64,000 bases of DNA, taken from contig NZ_HE997643.1 of the NCBI RefSeq assembly GCF_000312485.1, positions 858,806 to 922,805 on the forward strand. The letters are read 5' to 3'. Each line of letters starts with the position of its first letter. Positions within the stretch are counted from its first letter, which is position 1. The translations under genes and the position numbers were made by a program. Origin of the DNA: Yersinia massiliensis CCUG 53443. GTDB lineage: Bacteria > Pseudomonadota > Gammaproteobacteria > Enterobacterales > Enterobacteriaceae. Of the stretch, positions 18,930 to 30,010 are shown in pieces. The notes beneath the pieces were generated by a model that did no database searches, had not been told where the DNA came from, and saw only the letters and a list, made by a program, of their open reading frames with translations.

Positions 18930-19472
18930 ATGAAAAAGTATTTATTACTACTGTGTCTTCTACCGTTGATGCCTTTTGGTGCGCAGGCTGGCGTATCACT
19001 TGATATCAATATACCTGGGGTTAGTTTGCATTTAGGGGACCAAGATAACCGAGGCTATTTCTGGGATGGCTATGATTGGCGGCCACCGCAGTGGTGGCAT
19101 GAGCATCGAGGTGGGCACATTGGTGATCGCAATGAACGCGGTTATTACTGGGATGGTGGACGTTGGCAGCCGCCTTCAGCTCAGGAGGGGCATAATCCAT
19201 TCCGCGGACAGCAGCGCGGGGAGTCCGGTCGAAATGAGCGCGGCGGTCAGGATACTCCATCTCCACGCAACAATCATCATGGCGGCGATAATGAGCGCGC
19301 CCAACCGAATAATGTGGGTGGACAGGGACTGCATGGTGGTTCGAATAATCCAGGCGGCGCAAATCACAGCCAAGGTGGGGCAAGTAACAGCGGTCAAAGG
19401 AATCAAAATGGCCCTAACAATGGCGGCGGCGAGCAACAGGTTTATCCGCCGCAAAGCAAGGAACAACGTTGA
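18930..19472 (+). CDS. DUF2502-like secreted protein with Gly/Asn/Gln-rich tail
   Basis: 180 residues from ATG 18930 (MKKYLLLLCLLPLMPFGAQA, a clear signal peptide cleaved after AQA). The first part of the mature protein, about residues 21-80, carries repeated YxWDGxxWRPPxWW-type segments (FWDGYDWRPPQWW and YYWDGGRWQPPS), matching the YpeC/DUF2502 family of small periplasmic proteins. From about residue 85 the chain becomes low-complexity: rich in Gly, Asn, Gln, Ser and Arg to the end. E. coli YpeC has no such long tail. The family has no known function. It is monocistronic, ended by a strong terminator. Confidence 0.8.
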   Translation: MKKYLLLLCLLPLMPFGAQAGVSLDINIPGVSLHLGDQDNRGYFWDGYDWRPPQWWHEHRGGHIGDRNERGYYWDGGRWQPPSAQEGHNPFRGQQRGESGRNERGGQDTPSPRNNHHGGDNERAQPNNVGGQGLHGGSNNPGGANHSQGGASNSGQRNQNGPNNGGGEQQVYPPQSKEQR

Positions 19473-19511
19473 TAGTGAATCAATGTTGATAGCAAGAAAC
19501 CAATAAAAAAG

Positions 19512-19554
19512 CGCTAATGTTGCGACTAAAATAAGCTGGCAACATTAGCGTTTT
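19512..19554 (+). terminator. Intrinsic terminator of the DUF2502-like gene
   Basis: Perfect 12-bp stem CGCTAATGTTGC / GCAACATTAGCG with a 15-nt loop followed by TTTT, 40 bp after the stop. Confidence 0.85.
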
Positions 19555-19679
19555 CACATCATAAAACGCCCTAATCTTGATGCAAAACTTCCCCTCATCA
19601 CGTTAACCCCCTACTATCTATGACTAATCATGAAAATCAGACATTTTCAGGTCAATCCTGAGGTCATCCCGAGGATATA

Positions 19680-20687
19680 ATGAAGACCAGTCAGCTATTT
19701 TCCGCACTCCAACAACGGCAACGTCAGCGCGATCACCGCTACCTTTTCGGTTTAGTGGCCCTGCTGTTATTAGCGTTAATCATCAGCTTGTGCGCTGGTG
19801 ATGTTTGGATTATGCCGACTCAATGGCTCAGTGATAGCGGGAAATTATTTGTCTGGCAGTTGCGTTTGCCTCGAGCATTAGCAGTGATGATGGTTGGTGC
19901 GAGTCTCGCGGTTTCTGGTGCAGTGATGCAGGCATTATTTGAAAACCCATTAGCGGAGCCTGGTTTACTCGGGGTTGCTAATGGCGCAGGTGTTGCGCTG
20001 GTCATGGCTGTTTTGCTCGGACACGGGTTGCTACCTATTTGGTTTTTAAGTGCTTGTGCGATTGCGGGTGCCTTATTGATGACGGTGCTGCTGCTTGGTT
20101 TTGCTCGTCGCCGCTTATTAACCAATGCCCGCTTATTACTGGTCGGCGTGGCTTTGGGGATCGTTTGCAGTGCCATCATGACATGGGCTGTCTATTTCAG
20201 TACCAGTTTGGATTTACGTCAACTGATGTATTGGATGATGGGGGGCTTCAGTGGCATTGATTGGCGGCAGCAGGGCTTGGTGCTTGCGTTACTCCCTATC
20301 GTGGTCTGGCTTTGTTGCCAAGGGCGAGTGCTCAATTATATGTCCTTAGGTGAGCAGCAAGCTAATCAACTGGGTATTCCGTTGCATTTATGGCGTAATT
20401 TGTTGGTGTTGGCCATTGGATTGCTGGTGGGAATCAGTGTCGCCTTAGCGGGCGTGATCAGTTTTATTGGATTGGTGATCCCCCATATCCTACGATTGAG
20501 CGGTTTAACTGATCAACGTCGGCTATTATTGGGTTGTGCGTTGGCGGGGGGAGGAATACTGCTGTTTGCTGATGTTATCGCGCGCATTGCCTTATTCTCG
20601 GCGGAATTACCCATTGGCGTAGTGACCGCCACGCTCGGTTCGCCGTTGTTTATCTGGTTGCTGACACGGGTGAAAAGTGTAAAGTGA
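19680..20687 (+). CDS. btuC: Vitamin B12 ABC transporter permease BtuC
   Basis: 335 residues (E. coli BtuC 326). It is the inner-membrane permease of the FecCD family that dimerises and, with BtuD and the periplasmic BtuF, imports cobalamin. About ten hydrophobic segments are seen, with the family motif [27 protein letters not shown] near residues 80-110 and the BtuD-coupling L-loop [22 protein letters not shown] sequence precedes ATG 19680. First gene of btuCED; there is no obvious cobalamin riboswitch upstream. Confidence 0.96.
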   Translation: MKTSQLFSALQQRQRQRDHRYLFGLVALLLLALIISLCAGDVWIMPTQWLSDSGKLFVWQLRLPRALAVMMVGASLAVSGAVMQALFENPLAEPGLLGVANGAGVALVMAVLLGHGLLPIWFLSACAIAGALLMTVLLLGFARRRLLTNARLLLVGVALGIVCSAIMTWAVYFSTSLDLRQLMYWMMGGFSGIDWRQQGLVLALLPIVVWLCCQGRVLNYMSLGEQQANQLGIPLHLWRNLLVLAIGLLVGISVALAGVISFIGLVIPHILRLSGLTDQRRLLLGCALAGGGILLFADVIARIALFSAELPIGVVTATLGSPLFIWLLTRVKSVK

Positions 20688-20755
20688 GCTGCTGTCACTG
20701 CGTCACTTTAGGGTGAATTCACCGGTGTATCATTGCTGAATAAGAGGTTATCTTG

Positions 20756-21310
20756 ATGAGTCATTCAATCTATTCCATCCCAGTCAAAACCATTGATCAT
20801 CAATCTGTTCAACTAGAGAAATATAAAGGTTCGGTTCTATTAGTGGTGAATGTGGCTTCTCAGTGTGGCCTGACTAAGCAATATGAAGGGTTGGAAAATC
20901 TGTATAAAACCTATCATCAACAAGGTTTTGAAGTATTAGGTTTCCCAAGCAATGAGTTTGCAGGTCAAGAACCTGGGAGCGATGAAGAGATAAACGCTTT
21001 TTGTCGCGGCACATTTGGTGTTGAATTCCCAATGTTCAGCAAAATTGAAGTGAATGGCCCGCAACGGCATCCGTTGTATCAGCAATTAATCGCCGCCAAA
21101 TCTGTTGCTATCAAACCCGAGGGCAGTGAGTTTTATCAGCGTTTAGCGAGCAAGGGGCGCGAGCCAAAACAGCCGGGTGATATTTTGTGGAATTTTGAAA
21201 AGTTTCTGATTAGCCGTGATGGTGTGGTACTCGAGCGCTTCGCCCCTGATATGACACCAGAAGATCCCATTATTCTTGATGCGATTAAACGCGCACTGGG
21301 TCTCCACTAA
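20756..21310 (+). CDS. btuE: Thiol peroxidase / glutathione peroxidase BtuE
   Basis: 184 residues (E. coli BtuE 183). A thioredoxin-fold peroxidase of the glutathione peroxidase family; despite its locus it is dispensable for B12 uptake and in E. coli reduces hydroperoxides with thioredoxin or glutathione. The peroxidatic Cys37 lies in NVASQCGLT, with the GPx motifs LGFPSNEFAGQEPG and WNFEKFL. ATG 20756 is preceded by AAGAGG; the TTG just before it is in frame but less likely. Middle gene of btuCED. Confidence 0.95.
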   Translation: MSHSIYSIPVKTIDHQSVQLEKYKGSVLLVVNVASQCGLTKQYEGLENLYKTYHQQGFEVLGFPSNEFAGQEPGSDEEINAFCRGTFGVEFPMFSKIEVNGPQRHPLYQQLIAAKSVAIKPEGSEFYQRLASKGREPKQPGDILWNFEKFLISRDGVVLERFAPDMTPEDPIILDAIKRALGLH

Positions 21311-21334
21311 TTTACGGATGAAAATGTTATTTTG

Positions 21335-22093
21335 ATGTTATTGCAACTCAGCCAACTCAATGTAGAACACCGCCTTGCTCCTTTTTCTACTCAGGTAACA
21401 GCTGGGTTGCAAATTCATCTGATCGGCCCAAATGGGGCAGGGAAAAGCACATTACTGGCAGCGCTAGCGGGTTTGTTACCCGCGCACGGCGATCTTCTTA
21501 TCGCAGGCAAACCGCTATCTTGCTATTCCGGACATGAATTAGCTCGGTTAAGGGCCTACTTGAGTCAACAGCAATCAGCACTGACGATGATGCCGGTTTT
21601 TCAATACCTTTCGCTGTATCAACCTGCTGGTGCCGAGCCAGAGTCTGTCGCAACAACCATTGGCTATCTTTGTAACCAACTACGATTAACTGACAAATTA
21701 CCTCGTATGGTGTCGCAACTTTCTGGTGGTGAGTGGCAGCGAGTTCGTTTAGCGGCTATATTTTTGCAAGTCTGGCCAGATATCAATCCAGACAGTCAGT
21801 TATTGCTGCTCGATGAACCCTATACTGGGTTAGATGTAGCGCAGAAAGTCGCATTGGATAAATTGCTAAGTGAATTTTGTTCAACAGGTCGCAGCGTAAT
21901 CATTAGCGCACATGATTTGAACCACACTTTACAACAGGCCGATCAGGTATGGCTAATGGCTCAAGGGAAGGTGCTTGCACATGGGGACACACAGCATGTT
22001 ATGCAAGCAGAGACATTATCAAGCGTATTTGAGGTGGACTTTCAAATACACAGCTTTAATCAACAGAATTGGATTATGACAAATAAGGTTTGA
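21335..22093 (+). CDS. btuD: Vitamin B12 ABC transporter ATP-binding protein BtuD
   Basis: 252 residues (E. coli 249). The ATPase subunit of the BtuCDF cobalamin importer on the cytoplasmic face. Walker A GPNGAGKST is at residues 31-39, the ABC signature LSGGEWQRVRLAA near 135, Walker B LLLLDEPYTGLD, and the switch histidine in SAHDLNH. It starts 24 nt after btuE. Last gene before the arn operon. Confidence 0.95.
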   Translation: MLLQLSQLNVEHRLAPFSTQVTAGLQIHLIGPNGAGKSTLLAALAGLLPAHGDLLIAGKPLSCYSGHELARLRAYLSQQQSALTMMPVFQYLSLYQPAGAEPESVATTIGYLCNQLRLTDKLPRMVSQLSGGEWQRVRLAAIFLQVWPDINPDSQLLLLDEPYTGLDVAQKVALDKLLSEFCSTGRSVIISAHDLNHTLQQADQVWLMAQGKVLAHGDTQHVMQAETLSSVFEVDFQIHSFNQQNWIMTNKV

Positions 22094-22454
22094 TCGTTAC
22101 TTTTGTTAATTTATCAATAGTAGGCATTAAAAATTATATATTGATAATTTCGCGTATGAATCTAATAGTTTCCTTTTCAACACTTCCGCCACGCTACAAT
22201 CAATTAAATCCCTTGTTAGATAATATAATTACTTTAGTTATCACTATGATTTTACATATTAATTTGTCTTTTTTGGAATTAAGTCTATGGCAAAAAATAT
22301 ATCGACTAAATAAACCGTTCTTAAGGTTTATCTAAGGTTGATGCACTAAACTTTCCCCAAGTCAGCCGCGAATCTATCTGAGCAACGTTTAGTTTTCGTT
22401 AACTTATTCGGGCCTATAGTTGCCGATAGCTTAAAGTGTCTTAGGGATTTATTA
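22094..22454. other. Promoter region of the arn operon
   Basis: 360 bp of AT-rich DNA between btuD and arnB. Its first part has no gene or terminator with a clear T tract. PmrA/PhoP-type boxes are at 22320-22341, listed separately. Confidence 0.5.
22320..22341 (+). promoter_or_regulatory. Overlapping PmrA-type and PhoP-type boxes before arnB
   Basis: CTTAAG-N5-TCTAAG at 22320-22336 fits the PmrA direct repeat YTTAAK-N5-YTTAAK with one mismatch, and GGTTTA-N5-GGTTGA at 22325-22341 fits the PhoP repeat (T/G)GTTTA-N5-(T/G)GTTTA with one mismatch. They share bases and sit about 115 bp before the arnB start. Direct control of this operon by both PhoP and PmrA is known in Yersinia pestis; these boxes are the likely sites. 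Confidence 0.65.
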
Positions 22455-23609
22455 ATGCAGAATTTTTTGCCTTTCTCTCGTCCCGCAATTGGTACGGATG
22501 AAATTGACGCTGTTGTCAGCGTCCTCGGTTCTGGGTGGATCACCACAGGCCCACAGAATCAGCAATTAGAAACCGATTTTTGTACCGCATTTGGATGCAA
22601 ACATGCGGTGGCGGTATGTTCTGCCACTGCGGGTATGCACATCACCCTGATGGCATTAGGGATAGGCCCTGGTGATGAAGTCATTACGCCTTCTCAGACG
22701 TGGGTTTCGACGCTGAATATGATTGTGCTGCTTGGCGCTGAACCGGTCATGATTGATGTTGATCGCGACACATTAATGGTCAATGCGGCTGAAGTTGAAG
22801 CCGCCATTACATCAAAAACTAAAGCCATTATTCCGGTACATTACGCGGGTGCCCCTTGTGATCTTGATCCTTTACGCGCCATAGCTCTGCAACGGGGAAT
22901 TCCACTCATTGAGGATGCGGCTCACGCTGCTGGTACAAGGTATAAGGATCAATGGATTGGCGAGAAGGGCACGGCTATTTTCTCTTTTCATGCCATCAAA
23001 AATATGACGTGCGCGGAAGGGGGCTTAATTGCGACCGATGATGACGAACTCGCCACAAAGGTTCGTCAACTGAAGTTTCATGGCTTAGGCGTCGATGCCT
23101 TTGACCGCCAAATTCAAGGCCGTAGCCCACAAGCTGAGGTCATTGAACCAGGCTATAAGTACAATTTATCTGATATTCACGCGGCTATTGCTGTTGTCCA
23201 GCTACAACGCTTACCTGAAATCAATGCCCGTCGTCAGGCATTAGTCGCTCGTTATCATGCCGCACTTGCGGGTTCACCTCTGCAACCACTGGCAGTTCCT
23301 GATTATTCCCACCAACACGCTTGGCATCTTTTCATGGTTCGCGTGGATAAAGAGCATTGTGGTATTAGCCGGGATTCACTGATGGCCCAGTTGAAAGAGT
23401 GTGGGATTGGGACGGGTCTCCATTTCCGCGCGGCACATACCCAAAAGTATTACCGCGAACGTTATCCACATCTACACCTACCGAATACCGAATGGAACTC
23501 GGCCAGATTATGCACATTGCCCCTTTTCCCCGACATGCAGGACAGCGATGTTGATCGGGTGGTTGATGCACTCACAACGATTATGGGGCCATACCGTGTC
23601 GCAAAATGA
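22455..23609 (+). CDS. arnB: UDP-Ara4O aminotransferase ArnB
   Basis: 384 residues. ArnB is a PLP-dependent aminotransferase of the DegT/DnrJ/EryC1 family that converts UDP-4-keto-arabinose (UDP-Ara4O) to UDP-L-Ara4N with glutamate as donor. The Schiff-base lysine is in [14 protein letters not shown], and AHAAGTRY and the C-terminal DVDRVVDAL segments are typical. AGGGA precedes ATG 22455. First gene of arnBCADTEF, whose end overlaps arnC by 14 nt. Regulatory boxes for PmrA/PhoP lie upstream. Confidence 0.97.
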   Translation: MQNFLPFSRPAIGTDEIDAVVSVLGSGWITTGPQNQQLETDFCTAFGCKHAVAVCSATAGMHITLMALGIGPGDEVITPSQTWVSTLNMIVLLGAEPVMIDVDRDTLMVNAAEVEAAITSKTKAIIPVHYAGAPCDLDPLRAIALQRGIPLIEDAAHAAGTRYKDQWIGEKGTAIFSFHAIKNMTCAEGGLIATDDDELATKVRQLKFHGLGVDAFDRQIQGRSPQAEVIEPGYKYNLSDIHAAIAVVQLQRLPEINARRQALVARYHAALAGSPLQPLAVPDYSHQHAWHLFMVRVDKEHCGISRDSLMAQLKECGIGTGLHFRAAHTQKYYRERYPHLHLPNTEWNSARLCTLPLFPDMQDSDVDRVVDALTTIMGPYRVAK

Positions 23610-24579
23610 AGCAATCAAGAAAGTCTCAATTGTTATCCCTGTTTATAACGAACAAGAGAGCTTGCCAGCGTTAATCGAAAGAACGTCGGCTGCCTGCCAG
23701 CATCTGACTCAACCTTACGAAATTATCTTGGTTGATGATGGCAGCAGTGATAGCTCTGGCGATATCCTGACAGCCGCGGCGAATGAGCCTGATAGCTGCA
23801 TTATTGCTGTTTTACTTAATCGTAATTACGGCCAGCACTCGGCGATTATGGCTGGATTTAATCAAGTCAGCGGCGATTTAGTGATAACACTGGATGCTGA
23901 TTTGCAAAACCCACCAGAAGAGATCCCCCGGCTAGTGACGGTGGCGGAAGAAGGCTATGACGTGGTTGGCACGGTTCGATCGAACCGTCAGGACTCGCTG
24001 TTCCGTAAAACGGCCTCCCGCATGATCAACATGATGATTCAACGCGCCACAGGGAAGTCGATGGGGGACTATGGCTGCATGCTACGGGCATATCGCCGTC
24101 ATATTGTTGAAGCGATGTTACACTGTCACGAACGCAGTACCTTCATTCCTATCTTGGCAAATACTTTTGCTCGCCGTACCACTGAGATCACTGTCCATCA
24201 CGCTGAACGTGAGTTTGGCGACTCGAAATACAGCCTGATGAAACTGATCAATTTGATGTATGACCTGATCACCTGCTTGACGACAACGCCTTTGCGCTTG
24301 CTCAGCCTAGTGGGCAGCGTCATCGCTCTTTCGGGGTTCACACTCGCCGTCTTGTTAGTGGTTTTACGCTTGGTCTTTGGCCCCGAGTGGGCTGGCGGCG
24401 GTGTCTTCACGCTGTTTGCTGTGCTGTTCATGTTCATTGGTGCCCAATTCGTCGGAATGGGGTTACTTGGCGAATATATCGGCCGTATTTATAACGATGT
24501 ACGTGCACGCCCACGTTACTTTATTCAGAAAGTGGTCGGCGGTGAGCAGACCGAAAATAATCAGGAAGTAGAAAAATGA
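23596..24579 (+). CDS. arnC: Undecaprenyl-phosphate 4-deoxy-4-formamido-L-arabinose transferase ArnC
   Basis: 327 residues from GTG 23596, chosen because it gives the family N-terminus ([23 protein letters not shown]). The frame is open further upstream inside arnB. A GT2 glycosyltransferase moving L-Ara4FN from UDP to undecaprenyl phosphate at the inner membrane: [18 protein letters not shown] with the metal-binding DxD, and RQDS are in the cytosolic domain; two C-terminal transmembrane helices (about residues 235-295) precede [13 protein letters not shown]. Ends 4 nt into arnA. Confidence 0.96.
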   Translation: MSQNEAIKKVSIVIPVYNEQESLPALIERTSAACQHLTQPYEIILVDDGSSDSSGDILTAAANEPDSCIIAVLLNRNYGQHSAIMAGFNQVSGDLVITLDADLQNPPEEIPRLVTVAEEGYDVVGTVRSNRQDSLFRKTASRMINMMIQRATGKSMGDYGCMLRAYRRHIVEAMLHCHERSTFIPILANTFARRTTEITVHHAEREFGDSKYSLMKLINLMYDLITCLTTTPLRLLSLVGSVIALSGFTLAVLLVVLRLVFGPEWAGGGVFTLFAVLFMFIGAQFVGMGLLGEYIGRIYNDVRARPRYFIQKVVGGEQTENNQEVEK

Positions 24580-26579
24580 AAGCGATTGTATTTGCCTATC
24601 ATGATATTGGCTGTGTAGGACTAAAAGCGCTCGTTGAGGCGGGTTATGATATTCAGGCGGTATTTACCCATACTGATGATCCTAATGAGAATCGCTTTTT
24701 CTCGTCAGTCGCGCGAGTCGCCGCTGATTTAGATTTACCGGTATTTGCACCGGAGGATGTTAATCACCCGCTGTGGATTGAACGCATCCAGCAATTGCAG
24801 CCTGATATTATTTTCTCTTTCTATTATCGCAATATGCTTTGTGACGATATTTTGTCGTCTGCCCCACGGGGCGCGTTTAATTTACATGGTTCGCTCCTAC
24901 CGAAATACCGCGGCCGTGCGCCAATCAACTGGGCGTTGGTCAACGGAGAAACTGAAACCGGTGTGACACTGCATCAAATGGTTAGAAAAGCGGATGCTGG
25001 CCCCATTGTCGGTCAACATAAGGTCACTATTAGCGATACAGATACCGCAATAACGTTACACGAGAAAATGCGTGAAGCATCCCAAGAGCTGTTACGTGAT
25101 TTGCTGCCAAAAATGAAAGGCACATCACTGCACTTTACTCCTCAGAATGAAGCTGAAGCCAGCTATTATGGGCGTCGCACTGCCGCTGATGGTGAAATTC
25201 AGTGGCATAAATCGGCTTTTGCTATCAATAATTTAGTGCGTGCTGTGACGGAACCGTATCCCGGTGCTTTCAGCTATCTGGGGCAACGTAAATTGATTAT
25301 TTGGCGTGCCCGCCCGCTGGATATTGCACACGAAAAGCTCCCCGGCACGGTACTCTCCACATCACCACTTGTTGTTGCCTGTGGTGAAGGTGCATTGGAG
25401 ATTGTCACTGGTCAGGGGGAAAGTGGTCTGTATGTTCAGGGCAACCGTCTCGCATTAGAGATGGGGATCGTGGCTGATGTGCGTTTAGCGAATAAGCCCA
25501 GCAAAACATTGAAAAGACGTACGCGGGTGTTGATTCTTGGCGTGAACGGCTTTATTGGTAACCACTTAACCGAACGTTTATTACGCGATGACCAATACGA
25601 AGTTTACGGGCTGGATATCGGTTCGGATGCCATTAGCCGCTTCCTCAATAACCCTTATTTCCATTTCGTGGAAGGGGATATCAGTATCCATTCTGAGTGG
25701 ATCGAGTACCACATCAAAAAATGTGACGTTATCTTGCCATTAGTGGCAATCGCCACGCCTATCGAATATACCCGTAACCCATTGCGTGTGTTTGAATTAG
25801 ATTTTGAAGAAAACCTGAAAATTGTGCGTGATTGCGTTAAGTACAATAAGCGTATTGTCTTCCCGTCCACGTCTGAAGTTTATGGCATGTGTGACGATAA
25901 AGAATTCGATGAGGACACTTCGCGGCTGATTGTTGGCCCTATCAATAAACAGCGTTGGATTTATTCTGTATCCAAACAACTATTAGATCGTGTTATTTGG
26001 GCCTACGGCGCGAAAGAAAACTTAAAATTCACCTTGTTCCGTCCTTTCAACTGGATGGGGCCACGGTTGGATAATCTGGATGCAGCACGTATTGGCAGCT
26101 CTCGCGCTATTACACAGCTAATTTTGAATTTGGTCGAAGGCTCACCGATTAAGCTGGTTGATGGTGGGGCGCAAAAACGCTGCTTTACCGATATTCATGA
26201 TGGTATCGAAGCGTTGTTCCGGATTATTGAGAACCATGACGGGTGCTGTGATGGTCAGATAATTAATATCGGCAATCCAACCAATGAAGCGAGTATTCGT
26301 GAGCTAGCTGAAATGCTACTGAACAGTTTCGAACAACATGAATTACGTGGTCACTTCCCGCCATTTGCTGGTTTTAAAGATATTGAAAGCAGCGCCTATT
26401 ATGGGAAAGGTTATCAAGATGTGGAATATCGTACGCCGAGTATTCGTAATGCTCGCCGCATTTTACATTGGCAACCTGAGGTCGCTTTGCAACAGACCGT
26501 CGCTGAAACTCTTGATTTCTTCTTGCGTGGCGCGGTACTTGAACAGAGCGAAACTCAAAAGGACGATTATCACGTATGA
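24576..26579 (+). CDS. arnA: Bifunctional UDP-GlcA decarboxylase / UDP-Ara4N formyltransferase ArnA
   Basis: 667 residues (E. coli 660). The N-terminal half (about 1-300) is the formyltransferase: [20 protein letters not shown] with the catalytic Asn/His. The C-terminal half (from about 315) is an SDR oxidative decarboxylase: [15 protein letters not shown] nucleotide-binding loop and the YSVSKQ catalytic Tyr/Lys. It makes UDP-4-keto-arabinose from UDP-glucuronate, and N-formylates UDP-L-Ara4N. The start and stop overlap neighbours by 4 nt (ATGA). Confidence 0.97.
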   Translation: MKAIVFAYHDIGCVGLKALVEAGYDIQAVFTHTDDPNENRFFSSVARVAADLDLPVFAPEDVNHPLWIERIQQLQPDIIFSFYYRNMLCDDILSSAPRGAFNLHGSLLPKYRGRAPINWALVNGETETGVTLHQMVRKADAGPIVGQHKVTISDTDTAITLHEKMREASQELLRDLLPKMKGTSLHFTPQNEAEASYYGRRTAADGEIQWHKSAFAINNLVRAVTEPYPGAFSYLGQRKLIIWRARPLDIAHEKLPGTVLSTSPLVVACGEGALEIVTGQGESGLYVQGNRLALEMGIVADVRLANKPSKTLKRRTRVLILGVNGFIGNHLTERLLRDDQYEVYGLDIGSDAISRFLNNPYFHFVEGDISIHSEWIEYHIKKCDVILPLVAIATPIEYTRNPLRVFELDFEENLKIVRDCVKYNKRIVFPSTSEVYGMCDDKEFDEDTSRLIVGPINKQRWIYSVSKQLLDRVIWAYGAKENLKFTLFRPFNWMGPRLDNLDAARIGSSRAITQLILNLVEGSPIKLVDGGAQKRCFTDIHDGIEALFRIIENHDGCCDGQIINIGNPTNEASIRELAEMLLNSFEQHELRGHFPPFAGFKDIESSAYYGKGYQDVEYRTPSIRNARRILHWQPEVALQQTVAETLDFFLRGAVLEQSETQKDDYHV

Positions 26580-27481
26580 AGAAAGTTGGCCTGAGGATTG
26601 ATGTTGATACCTACCGTGGAACCAAGGAAGGCGTACCGTCATTACTGACTGTTTTGGAAAAATACGGGGTTAGCGCCAGTTTCTTCTTCAGTGTTGGGCC
26701 GGATAATATGGGGCGCCATTTATGGCGCCTTTTCCGACCGCGCTTTCTGTGGAAAATGCTGCGCTCAAATGCTGCCTCGCTTTATGGTTGGGATATTTTG
26801 CTGGCGGGCACGGCTTGGCCAGGTAAAAAAATCGCAAAAGATCTGGGGCCGGTCATGAAAGCGACACTGCAGTCAGGTCATGAGGTCGGTTTACATGCCT
26901 GGGACCACCAAGGCTGGCAGGCGCGTGTTGCATCGTGGTCGATGCAGCAACTGACTGAACAAGTACAATTAGGTGTAGATGCTTTACAACACAGCATTCA
27001 ACAGCCGGTGACTTGTTCTGCCTCTGCGGGGTGGCGGGCAGATGATCGTGTGCTCGCGGTAAAGCAGCCATTTTCTTTTCGCTATAACAGTGATTGCCGG
27101 GGCACGCATCCTTTTCGTCCACAATTACCGGATGGCAGCTTAGGCAGCGTACAAATCCCTGTCACGTTACCTACCTATGACGAAGTTGTCGGCAGCGAGG
27201 TCCGTGCCGAAGATTTTAATGATTTTATTATTGCTGCTATTTTGCGTGATCAAGGTGTTCCGGTTTATACCATCCATGCAGAAGTTGAAGGTATGTCTCA
27301 GGCCGACATGTTTGAGCAGTTATTGCTGCGAGCAAAAAAACAAAATATCCAGTTTTGTCCTCTCAACGAACTTTTACCTGAGAATCTGGATTCATTACCC
27401 GTGGGTAAAATTGTACGTGCAGCCTTTCCTGGACGAGAGGGTTGGCTAGGATGTCAGACTGAGATAAAGGGTGTGGGATGA
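26576..27481 (+). CDS. arnD: Undecaprenyl-phosphate L-Ara4FN deformylase ArnD
   Basis: 301 residues. A polysaccharide-deacetylase (NodB) family membrane-associated enzyme that removes the formyl group from undecaprenyl-phosphate-L-Ara4[19 protein letters not shown] has the metal-binding Asp, and [15 protein letters not shown] the His-box. Overlaps arnA and arnT by 4 nt each. Confidence 0.96.
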   Translation: MKKVGLRIDVDTYRGTKEGVPSLLTVLEKYGVSASFFFSVGPDNMGRHLWRLFRPRFLWKMLRSNAASLYGWDILLAGTAWPGKKIAKDLGPVMKATLQSGHEVGLHAWDHQGWQARVASWSMQQLTEQVQLGVDALQHSIQQPVTCSASAGWRADDRVLAVKQPFSFRYNSDCRGTHPFRPQLPDGSLGSVQIPVTLPTYDEVVGSEVRAEDFNDFIIAAILRDQGVPVYTIHAEVEGMSQADMFEQLLLRAKKQNIQFCPLNELLPENLDSLPVGKIVRAAFPGREGWLGCQTEIKGVG

Positions 27482-29142
27482 GTGTGTTAAAAAGAAGTGG
27501 GGTAGTACTGTTATCGCTATTTTTTGTGCTGGTTTATCTATTACCCGTCAATAGTCGCTTATTTTGGCAACCTGATGAAACACGCTATGCAGAAATAAGC
27601 CGTGAAATGTTGCAACGTGGCGATTGGATTGTGCCGCATTTGCTGGGTATTCGGTATTTCGAAAAGCCGATTGCGGGATATTGGTTTAATAATATTAGCC
27701 AGTGGATATTCGGTGACACCAATTTTGCCGTTCGTTTTGGTTCAATTTTTAGTACTGCGCTAAGTGCGATATTGGTTTATTGGTTAGCCAATTTGTTATG
27801 GCGTAATCGCTCGACATCCGTATTAGCAACATTAATTTATCTCTCTATGTTGTTGGTGTTTAGTATTGGGACTTATGCAGTTCTTGACCCCATGATTTCA
27901 TTGTGGCTCACCGCGTCGATGGTCTGCTTTTATCTCACGTTAAGAGCAACAACCTCAGCACAGAAAGTCGGGGCCTATTTGTTGCTTGGCCTTGCCTGCG
28001 CGATGGGGTTCATGACCAAGGGCTTTCTGGCGTTGGCCATTCCCGTCATTTCTGTGCTGCCGATTGTCATACAGCAAAAACGAGTCAAAGAACTGCTTAT
28101 TTTTGGCCCACTGGCGATACTGAGTGCGGTACTACTCAGCCTGCCATGGGCCTTGGCGATTGCCCAACGCGAACCCGATTTTTGGCATTACTTCTTCTGG
28201 GTTGAACATATTCAACGGTTTGCCGAGCAAGATGCGCAACATAAGGCGCCAATCTGGTATTACCTACCGATTCTATGTCTTGGTGTTTTACCGTGGTTGG
28301 GATTATTGCCAGGTGCGCTTCTCAAAGGGTGGCGTGAACGCGTTACGCGACCAGAATTGTTCTTTTTACTCAGTTGGGTACTGATGCCATTTCTATTTTT
28401 TAGTGTGGCAAAAGGTAAATTACCGACCTATATCTTGCCATGCATGGCACCGCTTTCATTGCTAATGGCGGCCTACGCGACAGATTGCGCAAATAGTCTG
28501 CGCATGCGAGCATTAAAAATAAACGGCATGATAAACCTCGTCTTTGGGGTGGTCTGTGCATTAGCCGTCTTAGTGATTGGCGTAGGGCTAGTCAATCACT
28601 TGGTGGCTTATGGGCCGCAAGAAAACCTCAAAGTGGCTCTAGGTGTGCTTTCCTTTGCTGGATGGGGGCTGGTGGGGTTCATTACGTTGCGCCATAACGC
28701 CCGTCACTGGCGCTGGGCAGCGGCATGTCCATTGCTGTTCATTCTGCTGGTTGCTTACCTTATCCCGCAGCAGGTGATTGATAGCAAACAGCCACAAAGT
28801 TTTATTCAGAATAATATCGATGAGCTAAAGGGGAGTCGCTATGTTCTCACTGATAGTGTGGGTGTTGCCGCAGGATTAGCATGGGAACTGAAACGTAGCG
28901 ATATCCTGATGTTCAATGAGAAGGGCGAGTTAAAGTATGGGTTGAACTACGCTGACAGCCAAGATCAATTCGTCAGTGGTGAAGAGTTCAGCCAATGGCT
29001 GGCGCATGCAAGGCAACAAGGTGACGTATCGCTAGTGGTACAAATGTCTCGCGAGGGGGAAATTCCTGCTAATTTACCTGCGGCAGATAAGGTTAACTTG
29101 ATGAATCGGTTGGCTCTTTTGTGGTACAAAAAATCACAATGA
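27478..29142 (+). CDS. arnT: Lipid A L-Ara4N transferase ArnT
   Basis: 554 residues, GT83-family integral inner-membrane glycosyltransferase. It moves L-Ara4N from undecaprenyl phosphate to lipid A phosphates on the periplasmic side, giving resistance to polymyxin and cationic peptides. The N-terminal periplasmic loop carries the family motif [17 protein letters not shown], with catalytic Asp, and EKPIAGYWF; about a dozen transmembrane helices fill the first 420 residues, followed by a soluble C-terminal domain. Start overlaps arnD by 4 nt; end overlaps arnE by 4 nt. Confidence 0.97.
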   Translation: MSVLKRSGVVLLSLFFVLVYLLPVNSRLFWQPDETRYAEISREMLQRGDWIVPHLLGIRYFEKPIAGYWFNNISQWIFGDTNFAVRFGSIFSTALSAILVYWLANLLWRNRSTSVLATLIYLSMLLVFSIGTYAVLDPMISLWLTASMVCFYLTLRATTSAQKVGAYLLLGLACAMGFMTKGFLALAIPVISVLPIVIQQKRVKELLIFGPLAILSAVLLSLPWALAIAQREPDFWHYFFWVEHIQRFAEQDAQHKAPIWYYLPILCLGVLPWLGLLPGALLKGWRERVTRPELFFLLSWVLMPFLFFSVAKGKLPTYILPCMAPLSLLMAAYATDCANSLRMRALKINGMINLVFGVVCALAVLVIGVGLVNHLVAYGPQENLKVALGVLSFAGWGLVGFITLRHNARHWRWAAACPLLFILLVAYLIPQQVIDSKQPQSFIQNNIDELKGSRYVLTDSVGVAAGLAWELKRSDILMFNEKGELKYGLNYADSQDQFVSGEEFSQWLAHARQQGDVSLVVQMSREGEIPANLPAADKVNLMNRLALLWYKKSQ

Positions 29143-29480
29143 CAAGCTACCTGCTTTTGGTCATGGTCAGCTTATTGACCTGTGCGGGCCAGTTGTGTCA
29201 AAAACAAGCTGCGCAATGTTGGGAGCAGTCTCATGAAACGAGGCTGGCTCTGACATTGCGTTGGCTTGCTTTGGCCGTGTTATTACTCGGTTTGGGGATG
29301 TTGCTGTGGCTACGTTTACTGCAACATCTGCCGCTGAGTGTCGCTTATCCGTTACTCAGTTTTAACTTCGTGTTGGTCACACTGGCTGCGCAGCTTTTTT
29401 ATGGCGAAAAGGCAACGCTTCGCCATTGGTTGGGAATCGCTGCCATTATGTTTGGCATTCTGTTAATAAGTTGGCATTGA
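29139..29480 (+). CDS. arnE: Ara4N-phosphoundecaprenol flippase subunit ArnE
   Basis: 113 residues, an SMR-like four-helix membrane protein. ATG 29139 overlaps the arnT stop (ATGA). With ArnF it is thought to flip undecaprenyl-phosphate-L-Ara4N across the inner membrane. [14 protein letters not shown] and [20 protein letters not shown] match E. coli ArnE. An upstream in-frame codon at 29121 is in arnT and is not used here. Confidence 0.94.
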   Translation: MTSYLLLVMVSLLTCAGQLCQKQAAQCWEQSHETRLALTLRWLALAVLLLGLGMLLWLRLLQHLPLSVAYPLLSFNFVLVTLAAQLFYGEKATLRHWLGIAAIMFGILLISWH

Positions 29481-29866
29481 TGAAAGGTTATCTGTGGGGA
29501 ATCGGCAGTGTGGTATTGGTGACGGTAGCCCAATTAATGCTGAAATGGGGCATGATGCACACACCATTGATGTCTTTGGCTGATATCAATGCGGAGTTCT
29601 TAGCGCGTCATCTTACACAATTATTCGCAGTGACCTTGGGGCTGACAGGGTATGCTTTCTCAATGATGTGCTGGTTTTTTGCCTTAAAATACTTGCCTCT
29701 CAATCGTGCTTACCCGCTACTCAGTCTCAGCTACGCACTGGTTTATTTGGCCGCGGTGTTACTGCCTTGGTTCAATGAGCCTGCAACGCTACTGAAAACG
29801 ATCGGGGCAGGTTTCATTCTATTGGGCATCTGGTTGGTCAATTCAAAACCGCTCAAAGTCGATTAA
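29480..29866 (+). CDS. arnF: Ara4N-phosphoundecaprenol flippase subunit ArnF
   Basis: 128 residues. The stop of arnE and start of arnF share one base (TGATG), so the pair is translationally coupled. Four hydrophobic segments; [11 protein letters not shown] and [22 protein letters not shown] are characteristic. A partner of ArnE and the last gene of the arn operon. No terminator with a T tract is seen before nlpC. Confidence 0.94.
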   Translation: MKGYLWGIGSVVLVTVAQLMLKWGMMHTPLMSLADINAEFLARHLTQLFAVTLGLTGYAFSMMCWFFALKYLPLNRAYPLLSLSYALVYLAAVLLPWFNEPATLLKTIGAGFILLGIWLVNSKPLKVD

Positions 29867-30010
29867 AGCCATTATCTCATTCATATAACTTGTTTTTTCC
29901 GCACTCGATAGCTAAATTAGCCCTAATGATGCCTGTTGCTAGCCAGATGTCCCGCCGTATATCTCGTTGTCCGGTGAATTGGCTGAGCCCTTACCCTTGG
30001 TGGAATATCG

